The notes: a model not told the origin generated them from the letters alone. DNA of 64,000 nt from Entrophospora sp. SA101 (GCA_958430865.1 CAUDNR010000258.1:2805-66804); one strand, 5' to 3'. Counted from the first letter of the stretch, positions 46,572-60,288 are shown. A program made the numbers and translations.

Positions 46572-48268
46572 TCAATATTTTCGTATGACTTGAAATACTT
46601 CATATTTTTCGATTTCATAGGCTTGTGATGAATTAGTGATTTTTTCAATGTCTGGATAGGTTGATGAATGAAAACTAATTAATAAATTGTTTTTTATATA
46701 TAAATCAGGCCCACTACCAAATCCAGGCCCTGTTTGACTATTATAAAATATTGCGTTATTTGAATCATGAACCCTTGCAATTATAATATCTTTCTCTTTC
46801 ATCCTATTACTATCCCCATCACCACCATTATTATTGCTATTATTATAATCATCATTATAGTTTCTACTACCACTACTTTCACTTCTACCACTATTTCTAT
46901 TATCATCATTTTCAAAAAATGAAAATATAAAACTATCAAATGTTTTTAACTCATCAAATGGTTTCCAATTAACAGGATTATATCCTCCAATTATTTGACA
47001 ATTGTTATTCAATCTTGCGATTGTTAATGTTGAACCTTTATCATCACATAAACGATGAAATTTTCTAACACTAAAACCGTCTCTAGTTGTGCTAAATAAC
47101 AATTTAAAAGTGAATGGTAAATTCTTGGTGTTGTTATAAAAATATTGATCTTTCTTGTCGATCCAACTTGAAATTATTCTAATATGCTTTAATTTGAGAA
47201 TTTCTGAATCAAATTCAAATTTTTTGGAAGGCAGGAACTTAATACTACTATTGTTACCATTATTATTGCTATTCATACTACTGTTATTATTATTATCACT
47301 ATTATTATTATTGTCATTATTATGATCATTATTAAATTGCATTGATGCAGGGTCTAATATACAACCCAATATTTCAAAAAATGTTTGTTTGTCAAATAGT
47401 TGTTCAAATGGTAAAACTTTATTTTTAAACCCTGGTCCATTAATATCTATCCATCTAATTAGTGGTATACAATCTTTGATAATTTCTTTGATCTCTTCAA
47501 AATTTTCAATTGTCCAATTTCTCAAATCACAAATTTCCAATGTACTAACTGAACCTTTTGAAATTCCCCATCGAACCAAATACTCCCAAATCTTAAGTTC
47601 ATCATCCAATATAAAATCATCTCTTCTAAGTATAAGTAACATTAAATCTTTATCTATATTCAAATGTCTTTTAGAATTAAATAATAAATTTGGATCTTCG
47701 CAGATTAGTTGAAGACATTTATCATTCAGAGATGAACATGTCTCATGATTATAAATGATCTCTAGTATTTCAATTGGATCGTGTTGTAGAATGATTGATT
47801 GATTTTGAAGTAAATATGTTTGTATATGGCTTATTAGTTTTGTTAGTTGAAATTCATCAGATGCTGCAAGAATATTGATCAATTCCATTGTATTATGTTC
47901 TACCAAATCAATATTACCTGTATATAAATACCTTTTTTTTTTTCAAAAAAATAAAAATCAATAAATAAAATTAAAAAATTATTTTATTTCACATTAATAA
48001 TTTTAAGCATTTACTTTAACAATACTTGAAAAATATTTGAAGAAATATTTGGTTTCCTAAATGTAATTATGCCATTTTCACGCTTTACCCAAGTTTCAGA
48101 TAAAGCGACTTGAAAATAAGGTGAACGAGCACTCAAAATGATTGAGTGTGCTTTGAAATTTTTTACATTTGCACCTTCACCAACACTTATAATCATATCA
48201 TAATTCTTTCCTATTTCAAGAATTTGTCCTATATCGCAAGAAAGATCTTTGTGAAAAGCAGAATCCAT
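46572..48268 (-). CDS. BTB-BACK-TLDc domain protein, 537 aa
   Basis: Exons (minus) 48268-48015 and 47931-46572 join in frame (AA|G). The BTB domain covers residues about 20-125: YDMIISVGEGANVKNFKAHS, ILSARSPYFQVALSETW, KYLYTGNIDL. A BACK-like helical region follows (LMLLILRRDDFILDDELKIW then EYLVRWGIS). The C-terminal TLDc domain runs from SWIDKKDQYFYNNTKNLPF through FSTTRDGFSVRKFHRLCDDK, IIGGYNPVNWKP and GPGFGSGPDLYIKNNLLISF. Asn/Ser-rich inserts interrupt the TLDc domain. BTB-TLDc proteins are heavily expanded in Rhizophagus. BTB-BACK proteins usually serve as CUL3 adaptors; whether that applies here is not known. The gene is intact. Confidence 0.9.
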
Positions 48269-49680
48269 TATTATTTTTTTCTTAATAATAATTTTTTCTC
48301 AACATTAATTATTATGCGCCCCCCCTTATTTTCACATTACATATGTAATAATTTGTTACATTTATTCATTTATTTAAATTTAAAAATTTCTCTTTCAAAA
48401 AAATTATAAATTTGTAAAACTTTGTAATAAAGTATCCAATGTTTATATTTACGTGTTTTTAATTATAGGATGATTTGAATTGTTGAATTTGATATTGGCA
48501 AAATGCTCGAGTTTTTTAAATGTAGTGACGTAATAACAACATAACCACTACTATACTTGTTATGACAGTATATCAGATGATTACATGGGAATCATCAATT
48601 AAAAATCATCATTTATTGGACAAGCAAAGTTATAAGCATCATATAATTATCAAATCTACACGGAGGTAACTTAATTAATCAATCGATCAATTTTTTCCTG
48701 TTTTGAGATTCTCATATATTAATATGTTTTTTAATAGATTCTCGACCTCGTAAATAACAATAATAATTGGATTGTCCAATGAATTCCTTGAAATTACGAC
48801 CTTCAATCATGACGATCTTTAACAAATAAATCTAACCTGAAAGACCTAAAAGAAGGTAATGGTGTGAGAAAATTTTTTTAATAAATGAGTTTTTGTTTGT
48901 TATCATATATCCTTGTACAAAAATTTTAATCACAATTCATAAAATTTCACTCACTTTCAATTCTATTTTCAATAACCTTTTAATGTCTTATGCCGCCAAT
49001 TAATTAATTTATATTAATTCTTTTATTAATCTTTGTTTATTTAATTTAAGCAACTATAATCCTAGTTTGAAATCCTGTTTTTCTCAATGTAAATAGGAAA
49101 AGGAAAAAGGAAGGGATTAAAAAACTTATGATCATTGTACTACAATAATAGCATTGTAACACAATCGTCATTTAGTAATAAATAAAGGCAAAAAATTAAA
49201 GACAGACCCTGAAAAATTATAAATATTTTTTATTGGATCAAATGACGATGAAATTGGTAGAACAGATGTATAACAAACAATTGGAAATTTTTACATATAA
49301 TAAATATAATAAAAGATAATAAGATAATGAAAATAATAATAATAGTAAAAAACATTTTAAAATAGGTGATTGTAATTAACTATAATAATAATGATTATAA
49401 TTTAATGAGATTCCTGTAATGTCATTTTCTGTAATGTCACATCATATATAAACCTTTCTGTAAAGTCACATATTCTTTATAGTCACACATAATCACTATC
49501 TATAAATTTCCTTAAAAAAAATACCACTAAAAATTCAAAAAATTTTTTTTTCTTTACCTTTTTCACATATCAGCTTTGACCCTAACTACCATTACCATTT
49601 TACACACAAAGTAGTTAACAAAAAAAAATTCTCTCATTTACTTCGCTATAGCATATGGGTTATTATACAATCATATAAAT
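48269..49680. promoter_or_regulatory. Divergent intergenic region
   Basis: Lies between the BTB-TLDc gene (minus) and the RRM-like gene (plus) and therefore should hold both promoters. AT-rich; repeated CTGTAATGTCAC and CTGTAAAGTCACA words occur at 49414-49470. No other gene seen. Confidence 0.45.
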
Positions 49681-50397
49681 ATGCAGAGTTCAACTCCTAG
49701 TAGTCCAATAAGTCCAATAGAGGGTAATCATAATAGCAACAGCAGTAATATTAACAACAATCTATTTGATTGGTCTAAACAAAAAATAGACAATCAAAAG
49801 AATAATAGCAACAATAACAATGACAATAATAGCGATTCCTCCAAAAGTAATGATAGAGCTTTTAAAAAAGGTCACAAGAAAAATAAAAGTAGTAAAATAG
49901 AATTTAATTTTGATCCAGGTATGTAATTTCTCATTTAAATAATTTGTATGTATGTATTTTTACGACACATAACACACACTATAATAATATTGTTGTTATG
50001 TACAGATGCTTTTGAAGGTTCAACTCGTATTCTTGATGTTTTTGATTTTCCATCAACTTTCAAGACACATCATCTTCATGAGATTTTCCAAGAATATGAA
50101 AACATGCGTGGAGGCTATCGTATCAAATGGATGGAAGATACTCGTGCTTTAATTATCTTTGAGCATCCTGCTACAGGTAATTATTATATTAACTACTTGA
50201 AATGAATTTATTACTATATTAATTGTTCATATTAATTAATTAAATTTTTTTTTTTTCAAAATTTATGACTATAAGCAAGAAAAGCCTATTTAGATAATGT
50301 TGCTAATCAAATGGCAACAATTAAACCATATGAAGGCCCTACCGATTTTCTTCAAAAAAGTAAGTTTTTTTATCATCCTCAATTAAACCATTTCCTT

Positions 50398-50436
<39 letters not shown>

Positions 50437-50852
50437 CTATTTACTGCTTTCTAAAATGTTTTTTTTCCCCAAAAATAAAAATAAATATTCATTTATGTTT
50501 TCTAAAAAATTAAAGCTTTCGTTTACAGATCCGAACAACCCCCCTCAACCCCGCGCACGCCCCGCCACCACTGATATGGTAGCTAAGCGTCTTGTTCATG
50601 GTGCATTAGGTGTCCGTGTTGTTAAAACTCCTGAACAAAAACAAGCAGACAATTACATTTTAAGAATAGCAAAAGGTAATAAGATTATAAATTATAGATA
50701 AATATTTGTTTATTTTTTTGGAGGGAATGAAAATAAAATATCTCATATACATAATTTTTTAATGATTTCTGAAATTTTAAGAACAAAAAGAACAAAGACG
50801 CACGGAATTATTAAAACGTTCAAATGATTTGGATAATGCCTTCAATGAATAA
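49681..50852 (+). CDS. R3HCC1/R3HCC1L-like RRM-fold protein, 236 aa
   Basis: Exons 49681-49918, 50006-50176, 50276-50359, 50529-50675 and 50782-50852 join in frame. The N-terminus is Asn/Ser-rich. The conserved part reads STRILDVFDFPSTFKTHHLH then EIFQEYENMRGGYRIKWMED, TRALIIFEHPATARKAYLD, then ATTDMVAKRLVHGALGVRVV and a basic coiled coil (EQKEQRRTELLKRS). Order and words (DFP.EFKT.DL...F...GF.IKWVDDT.AL..F ... ARRLV..ALG) match the C-terminal region of metazoan R3HCC1L and R3HCC1. That region has a predicted RNA-recognition fold; its cellular role is poorly known. The R3H domain itself is not present. All introns are GT-AG. Confidence 0.82.
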
Positions 50853-53610
50853 TAAAATTGAAAGTTTTATTATTTTTATATAAATAATAATTATTAAATA
50901 TTATTATAATTCCTTCCTTGTTTTTTTACTTCTTTTTATTTTTTTTTTCCTTTTATCAAATTTTTTGAAGAAAAAAATTTAAAACATTCCCCATTATCAT
51001 TCTATTATCATTCTATATTTTCCATTATCATCCATTTTCCCTTTATTGTACTACTACTATAATGCATCAACCACAACACTACCTTCACGTTTTACTCTTT
51101 TTTAAAAAATGATATTTTTTCAAATTAGTGTATAAAAATATTAAAAAAATTTTTGTTAATTATTAATTTTGCAATTCATAATTTGTTCAATATTATTATG
51201 AATTTATAAAATATTATAACATTAAATAATAATAATAATAATAATAAATAACAATTATCCAATGAAAAAAATCCATTGTCCTTTAAATACATTATAAACT
51301 ACAAGAAATTATCGCTTCTGTTCTGTAAGCTTTGTTATATAACAGTTTTGTCAAATGACAAAGAGGTCACTTGGAAATTTTTAATTCATCATGTAATTCA
51401 CTATTAGGTTTTCGTATCTGAACGATCTTCTTTCCAGATAATATAGAAATTTTGTTCTAGTCTAAATTTCCAAGATCTCAAATATTAAATTAATTTTAGT
51501 AATCAGATATTAGAAAAAATTCATCAGAAATCTTATAAATTACCTTCGTTTCCAAAATTTAGGGAATTCGGGGAGAAATGGTGATGTTTCATTTAATATT
51601 CGAATCTGGTTGGGTTATTGTTGGAAAATGGATTGCATTTAAAGCAAATAATATGTTTAGAGTACTTGGAGCAAAATCTATATTTACAGTCGAATTAGAC
51701 ATCTTTCTATCAACTAATCTAATAGATCCTCATTGAAACATAATCATTTGGATTGTTGAAACTTTCTGAATAGGGTTCTATTAAACGATATTCATAGCTT
51801 TCTAAATTCCGGGCTTTATTTGTTTGTTGTTTGGTTTCCTATCCTCCCAGAAATCCGCAACCTCTTGTTTTTTTATACTATTCCTAAAAACCCAATACTC
51901 TAGCATTGACCAAAAAAAATTCCAGACAATATTCGGCCATTAAATCTTGGCACTATAAGGGTGTCACTCAGTAAGAAATAAGCTCATTGAATGTTTGTTA
52001 TATATAGCCAAAATCAACCAAACAGCAAATATTTGAATAGACAAATATTCATGCAACATTTGATATTATGTCGAATGCTATACTAATGTTTGGATATTAA
52101 TTGCTTACTGATTTCTTTCCAAGAGGCATCCTTATGGCACCAAAATCAATAGTTGAATCCTAACTGAATTGTTTTTTGACCAGTGTAGATACACACAATC
52201 TAACCAAGACTATACCTCCATTGATATATTCCAGCAGCCAACAACACTTTCGCTGGTACAGATATATCTTAAGTTTTGCTATGCAGTCTGTTGTAAATAA
52301 TATATATATATATACACACATACATATGATACACAATTCTTACATATAGTTCGAAAAAATTCGGTGTCATGAAATCTACATTAGAATTTTCTTTTTGATT
52401 GAAAGATGGATAGACTTTTGGAAAAATCCGTGTCATTAAGTAACAAGTATACGACGTATTGAATATTGTTTATTATTATGAGAAAATGGATTTATTTTTT
52501 TAAAAATTCTTATTACCAAGTAGTTTGATCAATCTTTCTAATCTTTTTTGACAAAAATCAACTATGATGCTCATCTTATACTTTTATAGTAGATTGTGAC
52601 CCCTTACCAAATTATGTCTGTCTGCCCAGGGCCCTGAAAAATTCGGCTGATTGGATAATTTTTCACAAACATTGTGATTATGTTTTTTAACGTTAGGTAC
52701 GGAAATGACCAGAACAAGTGAAGTACGTCCTGAATTACTTTTTTGGAAATTTTACTTGTCTTAAAGTAATAAATATAGAACAACAATTTCGTTATAAAAG
52801 GTAAAAAAGCAAATTTTTTCAGTACAAAACTGGTTGTGCTCAAACCAATCGGATTTAATATTTTCAGTCGGATTTCCTTTCCGGATCAACAACTTTAAAC
52901 CGGATCTATATATCCAGACCTGGATTTTTTTAAATTTAGTGATTTGACGTAAAACCATACATGTTTCCAAATATAATTAGATTGATTAAAATTGCATATA
53001 AATACCATTTTCAAGTGTACCATGTGAAAGAGGATTCACAAAACAGAATCTAGTAAAAACAAAAAAAAAAAAATAGAAATCTTTTGCCAACTGATTTTAG
53101 ATAAAAATTGTTATTATTATGAGTTTCATTAGAAGATGTGTCGAAAAATTTGATTATAAATCTGCATAATTGAAACTCTCAAAAGAGAAGACATTTTATT
53201 AAATAAATAAAATATATAACGATTTAATATTTTGAAATGAATGATTTGTACCAAATATAGTATGATCTTAATTTTGAATCTTAGTGATAATAATAAAATA
53301 ATAATAAATTAAAATCTGGTTTAAATCCGGCTGCTATAATAATAATAATAATTTCAACCAGATTTTTCCAAAAATGAACCGGAAAAACCGGTTTTTTATT
53401 AATATTAATATTAAATTTTTTTATTGTATAAAACACCAACTTGCTTTTATTGTTTATCATTATTGTTCTTATTAATTGTTTGAAAATCCTGGATTATATT
53501 ACGTATGAAATTAATTAAACCGCGTCGTATAATATTAATATGACTATATATGTTAATTTTGTTCTTTATTATTGTCTCTGAAACATTTAAGCATTATTGG
53601 CTAAATGGAA
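50853..53610. other. 2.7-kb gene-poor region with possible foldback
   Basis: No gene supported. 52850-52925 and 53320-53395 are CCGGATT/AATCCGG-rich and broadly inverse to each other (for example TTTAAACCGGATC near 52890 against GGTTTAAATCCGG near 53320), which may mark the arms of a degenerate foldback element of about 550 bp. Confidence 0.4.
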
Positions 53611-54705
53611 TTATTCAGCACAAAGAAATACACAAAAACAAGATATCACTTTGCACGATTTAATATAATCTAAAAAAGCTCAAATAAAATACTATAGACC
53701 ATAAACATGGAAATGGACATCCAACAAAGTCATAATGATCCTATTTCACATGTTGCCATCTGGTGGCACATGAAAAAAAGCCCTGTTCCCAATGTTAACG
53801 AGCAATCATATTGAGGGGACAGAAAACATGGCCAAGCAATTTATTATAAATCATTAGCGATATGTATTACAGAAGCAAACCTTTACTCCTTGTAGAATCT
53901 CCCGTAAGATTGATTGAACGAGAAAATAATGTTATTTATTTATTAAGCAAAGTTCATGAACTTGACAATGGACTTGTCCAACATCTTAAATAACTTCTCA
54001 GGTAAATGTTCATGTATAACAAAATGTTTTTTTGATTACGTTCTTGATTCTTACCATAAAATTACAGACAAATGTTAAAAAAGCAAATTTCCAAACCCTT
54101 TATAAGCTTCTTCAGAAGCTCTTTATCGACATTGTAACAACAGGGTGGAATGGTTATTTGTCTTATTTTTGTGGATGGATCGTCCCATATTTACTGAACA
54201 GCATTTAGAAATAAAATCAGGAGATGGCAAATATTAATTCATAGGCTACCAAAATCTCGTCAGAAAGTGATGGTCAAGGTGGCATTCCATTAAAAACGTC
54301 TTTATTTTGTTCCACTGAAGCTATGGATGGACCATATTATGCTAACATATTACAGAGCCAGCTTTTGCCTGCTGCGCAAAGACTACATGGTAGAAAATGA
54401 CGTCTGCAACAGGATAATGACCCAAAACATACTTTGCGTGTTGCAAAAGCTTTTTGACCAAAAAAATATTAATGTAGTTGAATGGAACAATCCCGAACTC
54501 AACCCAATAGAGAGTATGTGACGTATAATTAAAGACAATGTTGAAGAAAGGATACCAATGATTTCAGTGAGTTGATGCAGTATATGTGTGAAGAATGGGA
54601 AAAATACAAGTGACGATGAAAAATAGATGTGAGTTAATTTTGGGATAGAATGAATCTAATTATCTTGTGTGTTTGTTGAGTAATTCTGCACAATTTTCGT
54701 AACAA
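53611..54705 (+). pseudogene. Decayed Tc1-like DNA transposon
   Basis: Plus-strand frames show AMDGPYYANILQSQLLPAAQ then RLHGRK, stop, RLQQDNDPKHTLRVAKAF, stop, and PELNPIES, followed by FSELMQYMCEEWEKYK. MDG.YY.ILQ..LLP, QQDNDPKHT and ELNPIE are the second and third acidic motifs of Tc1-type (DD34E) transposases. Upstream pieces (EWLFVLFLWMDRPIF) fit the region between the first and second acidic residues. Many stops and indels mark an old copy. Imperfect ends AATTATTCAGCACAAAG (from 53614) and the inverse of 54665-54700 (AATTACTCAACAAACAC) may be its inverted repeats. Confidence 0.8.
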
Positions 54706-54944
54706 ATTTTCACTTGATTAATTATTGATATAATGATATTTTGCTGGGACAAAGATTGAATGTCAAAAGCATAGTTTTCATTCAAAGATGTTTGATGGTA
54801 TAAAGCTAAAGACTTACTCATAAAATATTGCTTGTATATTTATTTGATGTAAAGGTAGATTATATTGTTCTTAAATATTATAAATTTTCTACCTAAAAGT
54901 TGAAAATTTATTTTGGAAAGTTGATGGTGACATATATTGCAAAT
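54706..54944. other. Short intergenic between two pseudogenes
   Basis: AT-rich, nothing recognised. Confidence 0.4.
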
Positions 54945-56200
54945 AATGGGCCAAGATAGTGATATTGTTAATAAACTAGTTCAAAATATTGCCTTTACAG
55001 TATTTGATTTGTAGTTTTAATTGTTATATATATATGTTATGTATATATATAGATAGTATAAGCATTATAATTTATTTATATAGGTCATGAGATTATAAAG
55101 AAGGGAATTTTATTTCAATTATTAGGTGGGGTACTCTAGAGGGTATTAATCTTCGTGGAGATATATATAAACATTTGTATTGCTAGTGATCTAGTACTAG
55201 TAAAAGTCAATTTCTCAAGTGAGCATATAGAAAGGTTATATTGTAATTGGTCATTTTATGATTTTTAAAAAAACATCCTGTTCATTTTCTTCTTTTTTAT
55301 AGAAGAGATGTCCAAGCAATGAGTCCACGATCTGTTTATACATCAGGTGAATCATTTACAGAAGCCGTTGTAAAAGATGAAGAATCAGGCGATTTATTAT
55401 AGAAGCTGGTGCATTAACGTTGGCTGATAATGTTAGTAATTTGTTTGTTTGGTTGTCTATTTATTGGTATTGATGGCATTCTTTGAATTCAAAATTTGTT
55501 AAACAATCTAGGGTATTTGTGGAATTGACGAATTTTACAAAATGGATATATTTGATAAAGTAGCTATGAGGCTATGAGGCAGCTGGTACCCATGTATTAT
55601 TGATTGCTTGTACTTCAATATTGGCAGCTGCAAATCCAATTGTGGTTGATATTAACATCAAGAAGAAAAAAAAATCTTTATATTTCAACGTCTGCTTCTA
55701 TTATGTCATGATTTATTTATTTCTTGTGGCAATTGATCAAATCTAGATAGTATGATGGCAAAATCATATTATAAGAACATATCGACATGGTGAACATATA
55801 AATATGCAAAAGGATTAAAAACTTCAAATTAACATGATGCTGCAAATTACTAGTTAAAGGATATTAAGAATTGAGAACTGGTGATGTTTCAGGTGTAAAT
55901 CAAAACTATATATCATACCACTGTTTTCCAATTGGGAAGCGCGATCCATTTGTTTGAAGCTATTACAAAGCTCATTGCAACCAAGTGATAATTTATTATT
56001 TATCATTTATAAATAATAATTAAATCACCCACATTCATAATGTAAATACATTTGTTTATTTAGATATTACCTGATATGTGAATGAAGAATCCATAATTCA
56101 TATTTATCATGATGATTTGGATTTGGAATATTTTGAAACAGATGATACTCAATCCAGCATTGATATAGAACTACAATATCAACTCAAAATGATAACATTA
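54945..56200 (+). pseudogene. Decayed MCM6-like replicative helicase copy, introns retained
   Basis: In order on the plus strand: NKLVQNIAFTVF (about 54965-55010), after an AT-rich intron GHEIIKKGILFQLLGGV (55083-55133), EGINLRGDIY, STSKSQFLK (Walker A, 55195-55221, in a shifted frame), MSPRSVYTSGESF, EAVVKDEESGDLL, stop, EAGALTLADN, then GICGIDEFYKMDIFDKVA (Walker B), EAAGTHVLLIACTSILAAAN and P, ISTSASIMS with a stop where R-F-D is expected, and finally NEESIIHIYHDDLDLEYFE. AVVKDEES and EAGALTLADNG.C.IDEF point to MCM6 within the MCM family. AT-rich intron-like gaps remain between blocks, so this is a duplicated genomic copy, not a processed one. Multiple stops and frame changes rule out function. 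It lies directly downstream of the Tc1 remnant. Confidence 0.78.
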
Positions 56201-58162
56201 TGGATTTATATGTCAATACCACTAACAATGATGTCAAGAGGTGAATCACCATCTTCTGCTGTCGCAAGAAGACAGTTGAGTGTTTTGCATATAGAATATG
56301 CATAAGCCTGAGATAGGTTTATTTCAAAGATACTAAATGTAATCTTTTGAGTTATTATTACAACAAATCCATAACGATCATCATTTTTTCATGGTCGCAT
56401 GCCAGTAATGATGAAAAGTCTTTGGTTGATTTGTTTGATGCAGATTATTTCTTAAACCTTGCGCTGGCGTTAGATGTTGATTATCCTAAATCGTTAGACG
56501 AGTCATTGAACAATGAATGTGGAGTTCGATAAAATATACAAATATTTTTCTTCTTATAAGCTAACAATAACAGTAATATAAGGAAAGTCGGGTTATTGAA
56601 ATTCCCAATGTATACACCATACAGTAGTAACTGTCATGGCATAAATTGTTCCTTCCACTATTTATTGAAATGATGTATGTTAACATGCATTCTTGAGTTT
56701 TTGAATAAATAGTTTTGTAGAAACTTTATTTCCTTCATTGCTATATTTAGAATCTAGTCATTTGAAACTTACATTTATATTGTAGTAAAACCGATTGCGG
56801 CCTTTAATGAAAGTTTTTTAATTATGTATTAGTAACAATTATTACAAAGCGTGACATTAACACATTTTAGTTTCTTTGTTTGTGTTTCTTTGCTATCACA
56901 ATTATTAAATCTCTGTTCTAGTGGAGCTAATAAATTGGTTGTTTCCATCGCTATTATTGTATTATGTTGAGGTTTCTATTCGTAATACAATTTCTTATTC
57001 GAATAAATCTCGATTCGAATCATTCATTTAGTTCGTTCGATTTGGACATTTCAGATATTCCAGCATTGGCAAGCCCTCGCTCTTCGCCTTTTATTTTTTA
57101 ATCGTTGCTACAATTTTTTTTGCGGATATAACACCCAATCCGCACCTTTCTACAGTAGATCTTGTCAAGCAAATTTTGACCCGCGATTTCCTATATCCTC
57201 AATTAACTTGGTTTCATTATCATCAAGATATAACTCATCTTTAGCCAATTAGACCGAGAAAGAAACCTGCAATTTGATAAATCGGCTAGCAAGACACATC
57301 TTTTTCTCGTCGATCGAGGAAATGGAACTCTTTTCTGAAAACAACCGCATAACAAGGTAATATAGATAAATTGTGTGTGAGAAAGAAAACATCATGGTGA
57401 GATATAAATTTTTCGAGAAAAATTTTCTGCCTCTCATCTCATCTAGAACTAAACCATTTTGTGCTATTCTCGTTAAACGTAAAGAAAAAATTTCCAAAAA
57501 AAAAGCTTTTAAAAAATTTTTGGCGCCGCGTTAAAAATAAAGCAGTTTTGGGGCTCCCATTCATTCACGGGACCGCTATCCTATTAATAATATAGCTGAC
57601 TCACTAGAAAAAAAAAATAGAATGTAACAATGAAATGTTAGCAGAAATTTCATACAAATCAAATCATTTTTCACTGAAGAAGAGAACATAAAATAGAGTA
57701 GAGATGTACAAGATCGTCTTTAAAACCACTTCTTCCTTCTCCACATCTTTCAAACGCAGTAGATGGAAAGCCTTTAAAATCTAATTATACCGTACATAAC
57801 GAATTACCAGTAGCATGGTGAAAGTTAATAAAATTTGGACTTTCATCTAGAATTTTATAGAGTATATCGATTACTGACTGCAAAGATTAATATCAAGGAG
57901 AATAACAAAGACAATCGACAAAAGGAAATATGCAAAAAATATTTGTATACTATAATATTTGAAATATTCGAATCCGCCTAAAGAAGAAAAGGAGAGCATT
58001 CATTAATTTTAAATAAGGATCGACGAATTGTTTTATGACTTGAAAAAAAGTGTAAAGTTTGCGACATCTGAGGGATTCATTAATATTAATAAATGATTAG
58101 CAAGATTCTTTCGAGGGTAAAAAACTAAAAGTATTATTAATATTAATGCTTTTACTTTAAAA
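56201..58162. other. Gene-poor region before the ferric reductase
   Basis: 56201-56532 has two short frames (GESPSSAVARRQLSVLHIEY; KSLVDLFDADYFLNLALALD) with no recognised family, possibly more debris. 56975-57050 has TATTCGAATAAATCTCGATT-type inverted words. The last several hundred bases should include the promoter of the next gene. Confidence 0.4.
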
Positions 58163-60039
58163 ATGTTTACAAAAAACAATTTAATTTGGTGTGGCTTTTA
58201 TACAAGTATCATTAGCACAGCCTTAAAATTTTATTTAGAAAAATCATACAAAATCAATCGCATCATTTTTTATTTATTTATATGTATATTTTCTTTCGTA
58301 AGAGACAAAATAAAACAAAAAATGGACTCTTCGCCTGATTTTTCGGCTGCTTATTATCAAATATCGACTGTTATTAGTTTATTAGTTATTTTCGCAATTC
58401 CCTATCAATATTCTCAATTTAAACGTTTATTAAATCGTAGAAAAAGAAATCGGTCACAAATTAATTTGGATGGCTCAAGGGAAAAATCTGAAGAGGAGGA
58501 GGAAGGAATCGACATCAGTCCAATTCATTCTTTCGTGCAAGTCGGGTTTCATAAAATGTGGAATACCATCATCCATATCACAGGTGTTGGTGATATGAGC
58601 ATTGGAGAAATAATTCTTTTACTATTCTTCATTTCATTTAATTTAATTTACATATTTTATCCATTTCAATCGCCAAATGTCAACTTATCAACTGACCTAA
58701 ATAACAGAGTTGGTTGGATTGGTGTAGCAAATGCTGCTTTTGTATTCCCTTTAGCTACTCGTAATTCTATATTTTTAACATTCATGGGTATATCTTATGA
58801 ACGCATCATTAAATTTCATAGATGGGTTGGTAGAATGATAATTGTTTGTATAATGTTTCATGGCATGGGTCATATACAAAAGAGGTATTACGAAGTGGGT
58901 GATATATATACAACAGTATTTGGAAACATTATTTATACAAGAGGTTTTATAGCTTTTCTTGCTTTAGTATTACTAGGATTATCCTCTCTTTCAATATTCA
59001 GAAGAAGATATTTTGAAATTTTCTATTGGGCTCACATTGTTGGTTTCATAGCTTTTGTTATTGCAAGTATTATTCATGCACCAAGCAATTTTTATTTTGA
59101 AATATTAGGAATTTCTCTTTACTTGATTGACGTTTCAATTAGATTCTTTTTATCAATGAAAAATGCAAAAATCATTAAATTAGAAACAATTAATAATGAC
59201 ATCACAAAAGTTACCTTTAAATATAACATGTTTTATGAAGCTGGACAATACATTTTTGTAAACTTTTCAAATCTAAAGAAACCTTTATCAACTCTAGCTT
59301 GGCATCCTGTGTCAATATCTTCTTCTCCTACTTCTCCATTATCATTAAACAATAATATCTCAACAATCCATTTAAAAACAATTGGCAAATTCACTAATTT
59401 GTTATTTGATAGAGCGTCAAGAGAATCATATGTGATGAATCCTACTTTAAAAATAAGCATAGAAGGGCCATATGGCAAATCAAGTGTACAATTCATGGAT
59501 TATGATACTGTAATATTATTTTCAGGTGGAATTGGAGTTACCCCTATGATTAGCATATTGAGAAATTTAGTTGATCGTTTAGTTTCTGGTATGACGATTG
59601 CAACAAACACAATTTATTTCGTATGGGCTGTTCCTAATCTTGGTAAGGATTTATATACAAAGTATCTTAGGTTTTGTTATAAAGATAATTAATACTTTTT
59701 TTATTTAATTTAGATTCATACCATTGGTTTTCAACTGAACTTCAAGAAATTCAAGATAAATTTAATATAATAGCAAATAATTCTTACATATTAGATATAC
59801 AAGTTTTTGTCACAAGACCAAATATAAATGATAATATTTCAACTTCGTCAATATTACATGCTGGTAGACCAAAATTTGAAGGAATAATGCAAAGTGCTAA
59901 AAGATATCAAAGCTCAGGAGATGTGGCTGTTGGTGTTTGCGGTCCATCTCTTATGCTTAAAGATGTAAAAAACGCTGCTACATCACAAAGTACTCGGAAG
60001 GGTCTTTTCATAGTACACACTGAAACTTTTGAATTGTAA
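58163..60039 (+). CDS. Ferric-chelate reductase (FRE family), up to 601 aa
   Basis: Exons 58163-59642 and 59714-60039 join (G|AT). The product is a multi-TM flavocytochrome. Four heme-ligating His stand in two pairs, H219/H233 and H291/H305, each pair 14 apart, the classic bis-heme arrangement (KFHRWVGRMIIVCIMFHGMG; YWAHIVGFIAFVIASIIHA). HPVSISSS near residue 381 binds FAD, GGIGVTPMISIL near 455 binds NADPH, and VGVCGPSLMLKDVKNA closes the nucleotide site. The enzyme would pass electrons from NADPH across the membrane to ferric chelates for iron (and copper) uptake. The absence of EF hands and the His spacing favour FRE over NADPH oxidase, but a NOX-like role cannot be excluded. ATG 58322 (MDSSPDFSAAYY) is an alternative start giving 548 aa; the upstream 53 codons are open and include a hydrophobic run. 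Convergent with RRP14. Confidence 0.88.
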
Positions 60040-60288
60040 CATATAAATTATCTTTTTTTTTTATAAATAGATGTATATTTGTATTTTTTTATTTTATCAA
60101 TATACCAATTATAGCCACATATATTCATTTATACCTTATATAGGATATATATAATAAAAATGAGATATTGGAACAAAAAAATCAAAAATCTTTATTTACG
60201 TTTTTTCATTTTCTAGACAGAAAAAAAACCGTTAGTCAACCATGAATAATAATAATAATATATGAATAATATAATCAGGAAATTTTTT

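Noticed and set aside
47389..47712. Plus-strand frame of 107 codons
   Set aside because: Shadow of the BTB-TLDc gene.
52604..52970. Two overlapping minus-strand frames
   Set aside because: They fall in the CCGGATT-rich repeat arm and show no splice logic or family.
57520..57560. TTGGCGCCGCG after a T run, like a tRNA-primer site
   Set aside because: Only seven bases fit and no LTR or polyprotein remnant follows.
59233..59496. Minus-strand frame of 87 codons
   Set aside because: Shadow of the ferric reductase exon.
58163..60039. NADPH oxidase identity for the flavocytochrome
   Set aside because: The 14-residue His pairs, FRE-like NADPH motif and sequence feel favour ferric reductase, though NOX is a close relative.
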